NCBI GenBank assembly: GCA_013177825.1
Contig: JABLXX010000006.1
Coordinates: 186,001 to 250,000, forward strand
Direction of reading: 5' to 3'
Length of the DNA stretch: 64,000 nt
Origin: Syntrophaceae bacterium
Lineage (GTDB): Bacteria; Desulfobacterota; Syntrophia; Syntrophales; PHBD01
Numbering within the stretch: position 1 is the first letter of the stretch; every line of letters begins with the position of its first letter. The position numbers and the translations under genes were made by a program. The notes below the pieces were generated by a model. The model searched no databases. It had not been told where the DNA came from and saw only the letters and a list, made by a program, of their open reading frames with translations. Positions 25,010 to 33,032 of the stretch are shown piece by piece.

Positions 25010-27211
25010 ATGAAAGTCACTGCAGGAATTCAGAAGGCTCTCCAGGAAGGGAGATCCGCGTTGACGGAAGCGGAGTCGAAGACCCTGCTCCGGCAATACG
25101 GCATCCCCGTCGTGGAAGAAGCCGCCTGCACGGCTCCCGAGGAGGCTCTTGAAGCAGCCCGCCGTCTCGGCTATCCCGTTGTCCTGAAGGGTCTGGGCGC
25201 GCGCCTGACCCACAAGACGGAACGGGGGCTGGTAAAGCTCCACCTGACCACGGATGAAGAGGTAAGACAGGCCGCCCTGGTCATCGAGAACGCGGCCGGT
25301 TCCGACTTGGAAGGATACCTGGTGCAGCCGATGATTTCGGGCCGCCGGGAATTCGTAGCAGGCCTTTTCTGCGACCCCCTGTTCGGCCCCGTGGTCATGT
25401 TCGGACTTGGCGGCATTTTCACCGAGGCCCTGCGGGACGTCGTATTCCGTGTTGCCCCTTTCGACGAGGCAGAGGCCGCCTTGATGCTGGAAGAAATCAA
25501 CGCCGCCGCCATGCTCGGTCCCTTCCGGGGGGAGATGCCGGCCTTACGGGATGAACTCATCAGGACCCTGACGGGTCTGTCACGCCTGGCGGAGGACAGC
25601 CCGGAAGTGACGGAAGTGGACATCAACCCCCTGCTGATCGGGCCGGACGGCCGCGTTACCGCCGTCGATGCCCTCGTCGTGCTTGGGAAAAGAGCCGCGC
25701 CCCCGGCGGCGGCGGAGCCCGTCGATCCCCAGGATCTGGCAGGCTTCTTTTACCCCAGGTCCATCGCATTCATCGGCGCCTCGGGAATCATCGGGAAATG
25801 GGGCCATATGCTGTTCACCAACGTGGCCGCCGGTGGATATGAACATGATTTTTACCTGGTGAATGCCAAGGGAGGAGTCATCGCCGGGAGGCCCGTCTTC
25901 AAATCGGTGACGGACATCCCCGGACCGGTGGACCTGGCGGTGGTCACCGTTCCGGCGGCGAGCGTTTCCGCCGTCATTCCCGAGATCGCCGCCAAGGGGA
26001 TCCGCCGTGTCGTGCTCATCAGTTCGGGCTTCAGCGAAACGGGCGACAAGGGGCGGCAGCTCGAGCGGGAACTGGTCGCCCAGGCGCGTGAGCTGGGCAT
26101 CCTGATCCTGGGCCCCAACACCATGGGCCTGTGCAACCCGCATCACCATTTTTACTGTATGGGGATGCACGTTCGGCCCGGGGCAGGGGAAATGTCCCTG
26201 GTGGCCCAGTCGGGAAACCTGGGAACGCAGCTTCTGGCATTCGCGAAATCGCAGGGCATCGGGATCCGGGCCTTCTGCGGCTCCGGCAATGAAGGAATGA
26301 TCACGATCGAGGACTTCCTCGACGCCTTCGAAAAGGACGACATGACCCGCACGGTGGTTTTGTACCTGGAGAGCATCAAGAACGGGGCGCGATTCATCGA
26401 GACGTCCCGGCGGGTGGGTCGCAGGAAGCCGGTGGTGGTTCTCAAGGGCGGACGGACCGATGCCGGGAACCGGGCCGCGGCCAGCCACACCGGTGCCCTG
26501 GCTTCCAATATCGCCGTCTTCCAGGCCGCCTGCCGCCAGGCAGGCATTGTCCCGGCCGATCATCCCACGGATCTCCTGGATCTGTCCGCAGCATTCTCCG
26601 CCCTCCCCCTGCCGAAGGGAAGCCGGATCGGCATAGCGACCCTGGGCGGGGGATGGGGTGTCGTGGCGACGGATCTCTGCGTCGAAAACGGACTCGTGAT
26701 TCCCAACCTGACGGACGAAATCATTGCGGGCATCGATAAAATTCTGCCTCCCTACTGGAGCCGGACGAACCCCATCGACCTGGTGGCCGAGTTCGACCCC
26801 CTGATCCCGCAGAAAATCATAGAAGAACTCCTGAAATGGGAAGAATGCGACGCCGTTCTCCACCTGGGAATGCTGGGGCGGGTGAGCTTCTTCCGGACGG
26901 TTGCCGATTCGGCCATCCTGACGGACCCCAATTACTCGGAAGAGGGACTAAAAGGCAGCATTGCCCTGGCACGCCAGAGCGAGGCCGATTTCTCCCGATT
27001 CGCCGTCCGCATGATGGAGACCTACCAAAAACCCGTTCTGGGCGTCGCCCTCCTGAACGATGAAGACAGCCGGTCGATCGTGGAAGTGGAGGGGAGCCCT
27101 TACAAGGGCGTCGCCTTCCAGACGCCGGAACGGGCTGTCAGGGTCCTGGCGAAGATGTGTGCTTATTCCAGTTGGCTCTCCCGCGAGAAGAGCCGCACCG
27201 TGGAGAAGTAA
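25010..27211 (+). CDS. ADP-forming acyl-CoA (acetate-CoA) ligase, fused beta-alpha
   Basis: 733 residues. An ATP-grasp beta-type domain comes first (about 1-235: ALTEAESKTLLRQYGIPVVE, YPVVLKGLGARLTHKTERG). A CoA-binding domain follows (about 245-370: FYPRSIAFIGASGIIGKWGH), and then succinyl-CoA-ligase-like flavodoxin domains with the phosphohistidine candidate His493 (AASHTGAL). The enzyme makes ATP from ADP and phosphate while releasing a carboxylic acid from its CoA ester, a route suited to syntrophic or fermentative energy metabolism. A TACAAT at 24925-24930 could be a -10 element. Fatty or acetyl substrate cannot be decided from sequence. Confidence 0.88.
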   Translation: MKVTAGIQKALQEGRSALTEAESKTLLRQYGIPVVEEAACTAPEEALEAARRLGYPVVLKGLGARLTHKTERGLVKLHLTTDEEVRQAALVIENAAGSDLEGYLVQPMISGRREFVAGLFCDPLFGPVVMFGLGGIFTEALRDVVFRVAPFDEAEAALMLEEINAAAMLGPFRGEMPALRDELIRTLTGLSRLAEDSPEVTEVDINPLLIGPDGRVTAVDALVVLGKRAAPPAAAEPVDPQDLAGFFYPRSIAFIGASGIIGKWGHMLFTNVAAGGYEHDFYLVNAKGGVIAGRPVFKSVTDIPGPVDLAVVTVPAASVSAVIPEIAAKGIRRVVLISSGFSETGDKGRQLERELVAQARELGILILGPNTMGLCNPHHHFYCMGMHVRPGAGEMSLVAQSGNLGTQLLAFAKSQGIGIRAFCGSGNEGMITIEDFLDAFEKDDMTRTVVLYLESIKNGARFIETSRRVGRRKPVVVLKGGRTDAGNRAAASHTGALASNIAVFQAACRQAGIVPADHPTDLLDLSAAFSALPLPKGSRIGIATLGGGWGVVATDLCVENGLVIPNLTDEIIAGIDKILPPYWSRTNPIDLVAEFDPLIPQKIIEELLKWEECDAVLHLGMLGRVSFFRTVADSAILTDPNYSEEGLKGSIALARQSEADFSRFAVRMMETYQKPVLGVALLNDEDSRSIVEVEGSPYKGVAFQTPERAVRVLAKMCAYSSWLSREKSRTVEK

Positions 27212-27279
27212 AAAAAAATGAGAACTGCCCCGGTCTTCCCTTTGCGCCGTGAATCCGCGCAGAAAGAGAGGGCCTTGCT

Positions 27280-27990
27280 GTGAGCCGCATCGTCCTGATC
27301 CGCCACGGCCAGGCCTCCTTCGGCAAAGACCGCTACGACCGCCTCTCCCGGATGGGGTGGAGGCAGGCGCGGATCCTGGCCGCGCACCTGTTCAAGACAG
27401 GCAGCACGTTCGACGCCGTATACGCGGGAGAACTCGAACGACAGCAGGACACCGCCCAGGCCGTGCTAGCCCATTACGACGGCCGGGAACGGCCTCTTCC
27501 CCCTCTCGAAACCATCCCGGAATTCAACGAGTATCCATCCCGGTCGATCTTTCTGCATTATTTCCCGCTGGTCATTCGCGACAATCCGTCCCTGGAGAGC
27601 AACCTGGAACGGCTTTACAAAGACCGCAAGGCCTTCCAGCGGATTTTTGAAGCGGTCGTCCGCCGCTGGATCGACGACCCGGCACCTCCGGCGGAGATCA
27701 TGGGCTGGGACGATTTCCGCGTCACCGTCGCCTCGGGCATGCAAAAGGTCCTGCAGCGGAACGGCCGGGGCAGCCGGATCGCCGTTTTCACCTCCGGGGG
27801 GGCCATTTCCGCCACCGTCCAGACGGCCCTGGGCCTCTCCACGGAGGAGACGTTCCGCCTGGCCTGGATGATCCGCAACGCCTCCGTCACGGAATTACTC
27901 CACGACGGGGACCGGCTTTCCCTGCTGTCCTTCAACGGGACGACCCACCTCGAAATGGAGGGGGATCCGTCCGTCATCACATACCGGTAA
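27280..27990 (+). CDS. Histidine phosphatase family protein (phosphoglycerate mutase-like)
   Basis: 236 residues from a GTG start. VLIRHGQASFG holds the catalytic RHG motif (His9), and the second conserved His region is near FTSGGAISATV. YAGELERQQDTAQAV is the usual strand-helix after the motif. Such enzymes remove phosphate through a phosphohistidine intermediate; substrates vary widely. The gene lies between the acyl-CoA ligase and the acyl-CoA dehydrogenase, 68 bp and 22 bp away, and is probably co-transcribed with them. Confidence 0.82.
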   Translation: MSRIVLIRHGQASFGKDRYDRLSRMGWRQARILAAHLFKTGSTFDAVYAGELERQQDTAQAVLAHYDGRERPLPPLETIPEFNEYPSRSIFLHYFPLVIRDNPSLESNLERLYKDRKAFQRIFEAVVRRWIDDPAPPAEIMGWDDFRVTVASGMQKVLQRNGRGSRIAVFTSGGAISATVQTALGLSTEETFRLAWMIRNASVTELLHDGDRLSLLSFNGTTHLEMEGDPSVITYR

Positions 27991-28012
27991 TCCCCGGTAG
28001 AGGAGGTGTCCC

Positions 28013-29218
28013 ATGGATTTCGCCGTATCCGACAAAATGCAGGCCATCACGGGGATGATGGACGACTTCGTCCGGAAGGAGCTGTTTCCCCTCGAGCCGG
28101 AATTCCTGACCACGGATTTCCGGGACCTCCTCCCCGTCCTGGAGGAAAAGCGCCGGATGGTCCGGCAGATGGAGCTGTGGGCGCCGAACCATCCGCCCGA
28201 GTACGGCGGCATGGGACTCAACCTGATGGATCACGCCCTCGTCTCGGAGGTCCTGGGCCAGTCCCCCATCGGCCACTACGTCTTCGGCTGCCACGCCCCG
28301 GACGCGGGAAACATCGAGATCCTGCACAAATACGGGACGGAGAAGCAGAAAATCCAGTACCTGAAGCCGCTGGTGGAGGGGAAGATCCGCAGCTGCTTCT
28401 CCATGACGGAGGTGGACCTCCCGGGATCGAACCCGGTGATGATGGACACGACCGCCGTCACCGACGGGAACGACTACGTCATCAACGGCCAGAAGTGGTA
28501 CAGCACGTCGGCCGACGGGGCGGCCTTCGCCATCGTCATGGCCGTCACGAATCCCGACGCCGCTCCGCACATGCGGGCCAGCATGATCATCGTCCCCACG
28601 GACAACCCCGGATTCAACCTGGTCCGGAACATACCCGTCATGGGACACCAGGGAAGCGACTTCGCGAGCCATGCCGAGATCCTCTACCAGTCCTGCCGGG
28701 TCCCCCGGGAAAATCTTCTCGGTCCGGAGGGATGGGGATTCGTCATCGCCCAGGAGCGACTCGGGCCGGGCCGGATTCACCACTGCATGCGCTGGCTCGG
28801 CATCTGCAACCGCGTCTTCGACCTGATGTGCCGGCGGGCAGCCGGCCGGGTCATTTCGCCCGACGGCAACACACTGGCTTCACGCCAGATCGTCCAGGCC
28901 TGGATCGCCGAATCCGCCGCCGAGATCCAGGCGGCCCGCCTCATGACGCTCCACGCCGCCTGGAAGATCGAAAACCTGGGCGTCAAGGAGGCCCGGGAGG
29001 ACATCTCTCTCATCAAGTTCTACGTCGCCGGCGTCCTCCAGCGGGTCGTGGACCGCGCCCTTCAGGTTCACGGCGGCATGGGGATGACCGACGATACGAT
29101 CATCGCCTATTTCTACCGCCACGAGCGGGCCGCCCGGATCTACGACGGGGCGGACGAAGTACACAAGGTCACCGTGGCCCGGCGGATCATCAAGCAGGTG
29201 GTGGCCAGGAAGGCCTGA
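28013..29218 (+). CDS. Acyl-CoA dehydrogenase, ACAD10/11-like
   Basis: 401 residues. All three ACAD regions are present: the N-terminal helical domain, a middle beta domain with CFSMTEVDLPGSNPVM and GQKWYSTSADGAAFA, and the C-terminal helical domain with LQVHGGMGMTDDTIIAYFYR and RIYDGADEVHK. FAD-dependent; it would oxidise or eliminate at the acyl chain of a CoA ester. GGTAGAGGAGGTG precedes the ATG. The next gene encodes an aminoglycoside phosphotransferase-like kinase, the same pair that is fused in animal ACAD10 and ACAD11. Confidence 0.9.
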   Translation: MDFAVSDKMQAITGMMDDFVRKELFPLEPEFLTTDFRDLLPVLEEKRRMVRQMELWAPNHPPEYGGMGLNLMDHALVSEVLGQSPIGHYVFGCHAPDAGNIEILHKYGTEKQKIQYLKPLVEGKIRSCFSMTEVDLPGSNPVMMDTTAVTDGNDYVINGQKWYSTSADGAAFAIVMAVTNPDAAPHMRASMIIVPTDNPGFNLVRNIPVMGHQGSDFASHAEILYQSCRVPRENLLGPEGWGFVIAQERLGPGRIHHCMRWLGICNRVFDLMCRRAAGRVISPDGNTLASRQIVQAWIAESAAEIQAARLMTLHAAWKIENLGVKEAREDISLIKFYVAGVLQRVVDRALQVHGGMGMTDDTIIAYFYRHERAARIYDGADEVHKVTVARRIIKQVVARKA

Positions 29219-29340
29219 AAGGAAAAACGTCCCCGCTCCGCGGGGAAATTGGTGCCCTGCCGGCCGACTGCCGGCGAGAGACACGGGACGTCCCGCCCCG
29301 CGGCATCCTCCTGGACGGGAAGTCCTTGCGGCAAAGGAGA

Positions 29341-30414
29341 ATGGACGTGGATTACATCGATCGAACCAAGGCGATCCGCCCGGGCGAGGAACTGGATCTC
29401 ACTCGCCTTGAGCCGTACCTGAGAAGCGCCATTCCCGGCCTGGACGGGCCGATGGCGGTGGAGCAGTTTCCCGGCGGTTATTCCAACCTGACCTATCTGA
29501 TCCGCTGTGGCGGCCGGGAGATGGTCCTCCGCCGGCCTCCCTTCGGGAAAAAGGCCAAGACGGCCCACGACATGGGCCGGGAATACCGGGTACTCAAGGC
29601 CCTCCGGCCTTCCTTCCCCTGCTGTCCCGAACCCCTGGTCTACACGGAGGACGAATCGATCCTCGGCTGCCCCTTCTTCGTCATGGAGAGAATCCGCGGG
29701 ATCATCCTCCGGCGCGAGTTGCCGAAAGGGCTCATCTTCACGCCGCAGGAGGCCCGGAAGCTCAGCGAGAATCTGCTGGATGTCCTAGTCGATCTGCACA
29801 GCGTCGACGTAAAGAAGGCCGGGCTTGGCGATTTCGGCAAACCGGAGGGGTATGTCCGGCGCCAGGTGGAGGGATGGAGCGGGCGATACCGGAACGCCCG
29901 GACGCCCGACGCTCCGGACTTCGAGGCCGTCATGACCTGGCTCGCGGAAAAACAGCCGCCCGAATCGGACCGCGTTTCGTTGATTCACAACGATTACCGC
30001 TTCGACAACGTGGTCCTTCACCCGGACGACCCCTTCCGGGTCATCGGGATCCTGGACTGGGAAATGGCCACCATCGGCGACCCCTTGATGGACCTGGGAG
30101 GCGCCCTGGCCTACTGGGTGGAAAAGGACGACTCTCCGGACCGTCAGGTCATCCTCTTCGGGCCGACCAACCTGGAGGGAGCCCTCACACGCGAGGGGGT
30201 GATCGAGTACTACCTGCGGAAAATGGGCATCACGACGAAGGCCATGGACTTCTACCAGACCTTCGGCCTCTTCCGTCTGGCCGTCATTGCCCAGCAGATC
30301 TACTATCGATTCTACCACGGCCAGACGAAGGACCAACGGTTCCAGATGATGATCGTGGCCGTCCAGGTTCTCGAGAGGGAAGCCCTGAAGCTGATCGGAA
30401 CGTCATCCCTTTAA
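29341..30414 (+). CDS. APH-like kinase paired with acyl-CoA dehydrogenase
   Basis: 357 residues from the ATG at 29341 (AAAGGAG upstream). It has the N-terminal lobe (FPGGYSNLTYLIRCGGRE) and the catalytic loop IHNDYRFDNVV with Asp218 and Asn223, followed by the metal-binding Asp239 (ILDWEMATIGDP). This is the APH/choline kinase fold that forms the N-terminal half of ACAD10/11. In mammals this domain is reported to phosphorylate 4-hydroxyacyl-CoA so that the dehydrogenase domain can eliminate phosphate. A similar role is inferred here. The 122 bp before it contain small GC-rich inverted repeats only. Confidence 0.82.
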   Translation: MDVDYIDRTKAIRPGEELDLTRLEPYLRSAIPGLDGPMAVEQFPGGYSNLTYLIRCGGREMVLRRPPFGKKAKTAHDMGREYRVLKALRPSFPCCPEPLVYTEDESILGCPFFVMERIRGIILRRELPKGLIFTPQEARKLSENLLDVLVDLHSVDVKKAGLGDFGKPEGYVRRQVEGWSGRYRNARTPDAPDFEAVMTWLAEKQPPESDRVSLIHNDYRFDNVVLHPDDPFRVIGILDWEMATIGDPLMDLGGALAYWVEKDDSPDRQVILFGPTNLEGALTREGVIEYYLRKMGITTKAMDFYQTFGLFRLAVIAQQIYYRFYHGQTKDQRFQMMIVAVQVLEREALKLIGTSSL

Positions 30415-30475
30415 AAAAAAGCAGGGACGGACGGGGAGCGGACCGGCCGCGGCCTGACGTCGCACCCGGCCTGCG

Positions 30476-31186
30476 TCATAGACCTTCCAGAAGCAGATTT
30501 TTCCATCCCCAACGCCGGTCGTCCCGATCCTGCCCCTCCCGGATGCTTCGCTCCAGGTTCAGCCTCATGTCTTCGAATCCCTGGCCATCGAGATCCGCCG
30601 GGACGTAGATGGGGTCTCCCCACCGGACGACGATCGTGCTGAAGGGCTTCGGGACCAGCATCCGGTCCCAGCTGCCGAGGACCCAGGCCCGGCTGAAGGA
30701 GATGAACACAGGAACAATGGGGGCTCCGGAGAGCTGGGACATGCGAATCAGGCCCGCCTTGATGACCCCCCGGGGTCCCGTGGGGCCGTCGGAGGCATGG
30801 ACGGCAAAGGGATGCTCCCGCAGGTCCTCGATCATGGCCGAGAGGGCCTCCCGGCCGCCCCGCGTGCTGGATCCCCGGACAGGCCGGAAATTGAGGCGCA
30901 CCACGAGCCGGGCGATAAGATCCCCGTCCCGGCTGGCGCTGACGATGGCCGAGGGTTTGAACTCCCGGAATCGCGAAGCGTATCCCACGACGCCGAGAAC
31001 CCGCTGATGCCACAGGGCAGCAATGGCCTTGCCGCCGCCCCGGAGATGGGAAAGCATCCGCTCCTCTCCGATTACCTCAAGCCGCACCAGCAACAGGTAA
31101 CCGCGGATCAGGTTGTGCGCCAGGGGGATGATGAGGCCGGATTCAACCACCGTTTTGCCAAGCCACTTCAGAAACTTTTTTTTCAC
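30476..31186 (-). CDS. DUF374 lysophospholipid acyltransferase-like protein
   Basis: 236 residues. An N-terminal hydrophobic helix (VVESGLIIPLAHNLIRGYLL) is followed by IAALWHQRVLG, which supplies the catalytic His of LPLAT-type enzymes, then VSASRDGDLIARLV and ASDGPTGPRGVIKAG, the conserved signature of DUF374. It likely transfers an acyl chain to a lipid or lipid A-type precursor at the inner membrane. It is convergent with the kinase gene and follows the PHP gene on the same strand with a slight overlap at 31183. Confidence 0.78.
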   Translation of the reverse strand: MKKKFLKWLGKTVVESGLIIPLAHNLIRGYLLLVRLEVIGEERMLSHLRGGGKAIAALWHQRVLGVVGYASRFREFKPSAIVSASRDGDLIARLVVRLNFRPVRGSSTRGGREALSAMIEDLREHPFAVHASDGPTGPRGVIKAGLIRMSQLSGAPIVPVFISFSRAWVLGSWDRMLVPKPFSTIVVRWGDPIYVPADLDGQGFEDMRLNLERSIREGQDRDDRRWGWKNLLLEGL

Positions 31187-32250
31187 GACGTTCCCCGTAA
31201 ATAAACCGGATTTGAATAGATCCAGGGTCGCCAGCGTCCCCAGAATCGCTGTCTGACTTCCACCCGGTACACCCCGGGCCCCGGGGCCGGCACGGAAAGC
31301 AAACGCCCCTGTTCCTCTTTTACCAGGCCCCCGTCCCGGAGCAGGCGGATCCGTCCTTCCCCGGGAACCCGTACGGTGAGGACGCAGTCTTCATCGGACC
31401 GGAAAGGGGCATCTTCTCCCATGGCGACGTCACCACCCGGTCGTTCCGCGTGAAAGCGAAACCCGGTGGAGGATCCCAACCAGTCATTCGCCACATAGGA
31501 GCGGCCCTGCGCCAGGGCTTCCAGGACCGCTTCCGCCGCCGGCCCCGGCTCCTCCGGCAGGGGTTCCTCCGTCAGGATGTGGGTCCGCAGAATCGGCAGG
31601 ACCCGGGCAAAGGGAAAGACCGGCATGGCCACACCGAACCAGCGCTTTGTCGTGTTGTGGTTGTCGCACTCGCCGATCCCCGGGACCCGTCGCTCCCGCC
31701 CCAGGGCATCCCATCGGGCCAGCGTCTCCTGCTCGGGCCCTCGGAGGAACAGGCCCGGCATCAGGTAACTCGCCACGGCCTTTCCGTGTCCCGTGAGGGA
31801 TCCCTGCCAGTCCGTCATGAAATCCCAGATGCCGAGGCCGTTGTAACCGGTGACGTTCCAGTCCTTCCAGGGATAGTGTTTCACGTGAAACAGAGGGGCT
31901 CCCTTGTGGTCCGGGTGGGCGATGAAGCCGATGCCGCCCTCTTCCCGGACACGGTCGATGTAGCTTTGCGGATCCGCTTCTTCCGTGTCGTCGGGAATGT
32001 CGACGGCCCCGCAGGGACCGAACGCCAGATAATGATTGAAGCGCGGTGATATCTCCTGGCCAACGAGGACGAGGACGCCGTCGTGCCATCCTTCCCAGCC
32101 CCGGTCCCGGGCGGTGATGCAGGCATGGTCCGTCAGGGCGAGAAAATGAACTCCCGATGTCCGGGCCGCCCGGACCATCTCGGCCACCGGCGTCCGCCCG
32201 TCAAAGGAATACTCCGAGTGAAGGTGGATAACACCTGTATAATCATGCAC
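31183..32250 (-). CDS. PHP-domain metal-dependent hydrolase
   Basis: 355 residues from a GTG at 32250, preceded by GAAGGGAG; the open frame further upstream is only the antisense of the neighbouring frame. VIHLHSEYSFDG and FLALTDHACITA hold the first metal motifs of a PHP domain, and GIGFIAHPDHKG and GIGECDNHN provide later ones. A beta-sandwich-like C-terminal part (about 250-355, VLTVRVPGEGRIRLLRDG) is appended. PHP proteins hydrolyse phosphoesters; substrate unknown. A perfect parS site lies inside the gene. Start overlaps the end of the nuclease gene by 8 bp. Confidence 0.78.
   Translation of the reverse strand: MHDYTGVIHLHSEYSFDGRTPVAEMVRAARTSGVHFLALTDHACITARDRGWEGWHDGVLVLVGQEISPRFNHYLAFGPCGAVDIPDDTEEADPQSYIDRVREEGGIGFIAHPDHKGAPLFHVKHYPWKDWNVTGYNGLGIWDFMTDWQGSLTGHGKAVASYLMPGLFLRGPEQETLARWDALGRERRVPGIGECDNHNTTKRWFGVAMPVFPFARVLPILRTHILTEEPLPEEPGPAAEAVLEALAQGRSYVANDWLGSSTGFRFHAERPGGDVAMGEDAPFRSDEDCVLTVRVPGEGRIRLLRDGGLVKEEQGRLLSVPAPGPGVYRVEVRQRFWGRWRPWIYSNPVYLRGTS
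31877..31892. promoter_or_regulatory. Perfect parS site (ParB binding) inside the PHP gene
   Basis: TGTTTCACGTGAAACA is an exact match to the consensus parS of ParABS chromosome segregation systems. On the coding strand it encodes part of FHVKHYP. Together with the site at 19928-19943 it suggests that the window belongs to the origin-proximal parS cluster. Confidence 0.9.
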
Positions 32251-32929
32251 GATCCGGTTCTCCCTTCCGTCCGGACCGCCGCGGGCCGAGGCCGTCAACG
32301 GGACATCCTTCGCAGCGTGGTTCTGCTTTCCGGCAGAACACCTTCCCCGTCTGGACGAAGAGCGCGTGATACTGCTTGAAGAGGGGCACGTTCTCCGGCA
32401 GGCCGCGAACAACCACGTCCCGAACGGCTCTATAGGTTTCCGATCCATCGATCCATTCATGCCTGGCCAGGATCCGCCTTGTATAGGCGTCGACGACGAA
32501 CACTGGCCGGTTCCCCGCGTAGAGGAGAATACTGTCCGCCGTCTCCTCCCCGATCCCGTGAACGGACAGCAATTCATCTCTCAACGTCCCGGCATCCTGC
32601 CGGAACATCCGCTCCAGGCTCAGATCGTAGCGGGAATGCAGGAAAGAGAGAAATGCCTTCAGGCGGCGAGCCTTGACGCGGAAATACCCCGCAGGGCGGA
32701 TCCGTTCCGCCAGTCCCGCTTCGTCCAGCCCGAAGAGCCCCTCCGGGGTCAGACAGCCGGTCTCCTTGAGGTTCCCTATGGCCTTCTCCACGCTCGTCCA
32801 GACCGTATTCTGCGTCAGGATGGCCCCGACGGCGACCTCGAAGGGGGTCTCCCCGGGCCACCATCCGAGGTCCCCGAAATGGGCGTTCATCCTTGCATAG
32901 AGATCGACGGTCGAAGGAGCGCTGTCCAT
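32243..32929 (-). CDS. Endonuclease III-related HhH-GPD protein
   Basis: 228 residues from the ATG at 32929 (MDSAPSTVDLYARMNAHFGD). FEVAVGAILTQNTVWTSVEK, the helix-hairpin-helix LLSVHGIGEETADSILLYAG and VVDAYTRRI with the catalytic Asp are typical of the endonuclease III superfamily. The lysine used for strand cleavage by Nth is replaced by Glu (GIGEETAD instead of GxGxKTA). Only three cysteines of the iron-sulphur motif are seen (CRKAEPRCEGC). A monofunctional or altered glycosylase is inferred, as in the COG2231-type group. It overlaps the PHP gene by 8 bp. Confidence 0.75.
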   Translation of the reverse strand: MDSAPSTVDLYARMNAHFGDLGWWPGETPFEVAVGAILTQNTVWTSVEKAIGNLKETGCLTPEGLFGLDEAGLAERIRPAGYFRVKARRLKAFLSFLHSRYDLSLERMFRQDAGTLRDELLSVHGIGEETADSILLYAGNRPVFVVDAYTRRILARHEWIDGSETYRAVRDVVVRGLPENVPLFKQYHALFVQTGKVFCRKAEPRCEGCPVDGLGPRRSGRKGEPDRA

Positions 32930-33032
32930 GATTTTGCCTTGTCGGCTGGAAAAGAGGAGGGGTGGCTGCCTCCTCACCGGGGTTCCCCGGGAGGAGGCGC
33001 CTGGGGGATGGCCGTGGTAGTCGTCCGGAACC

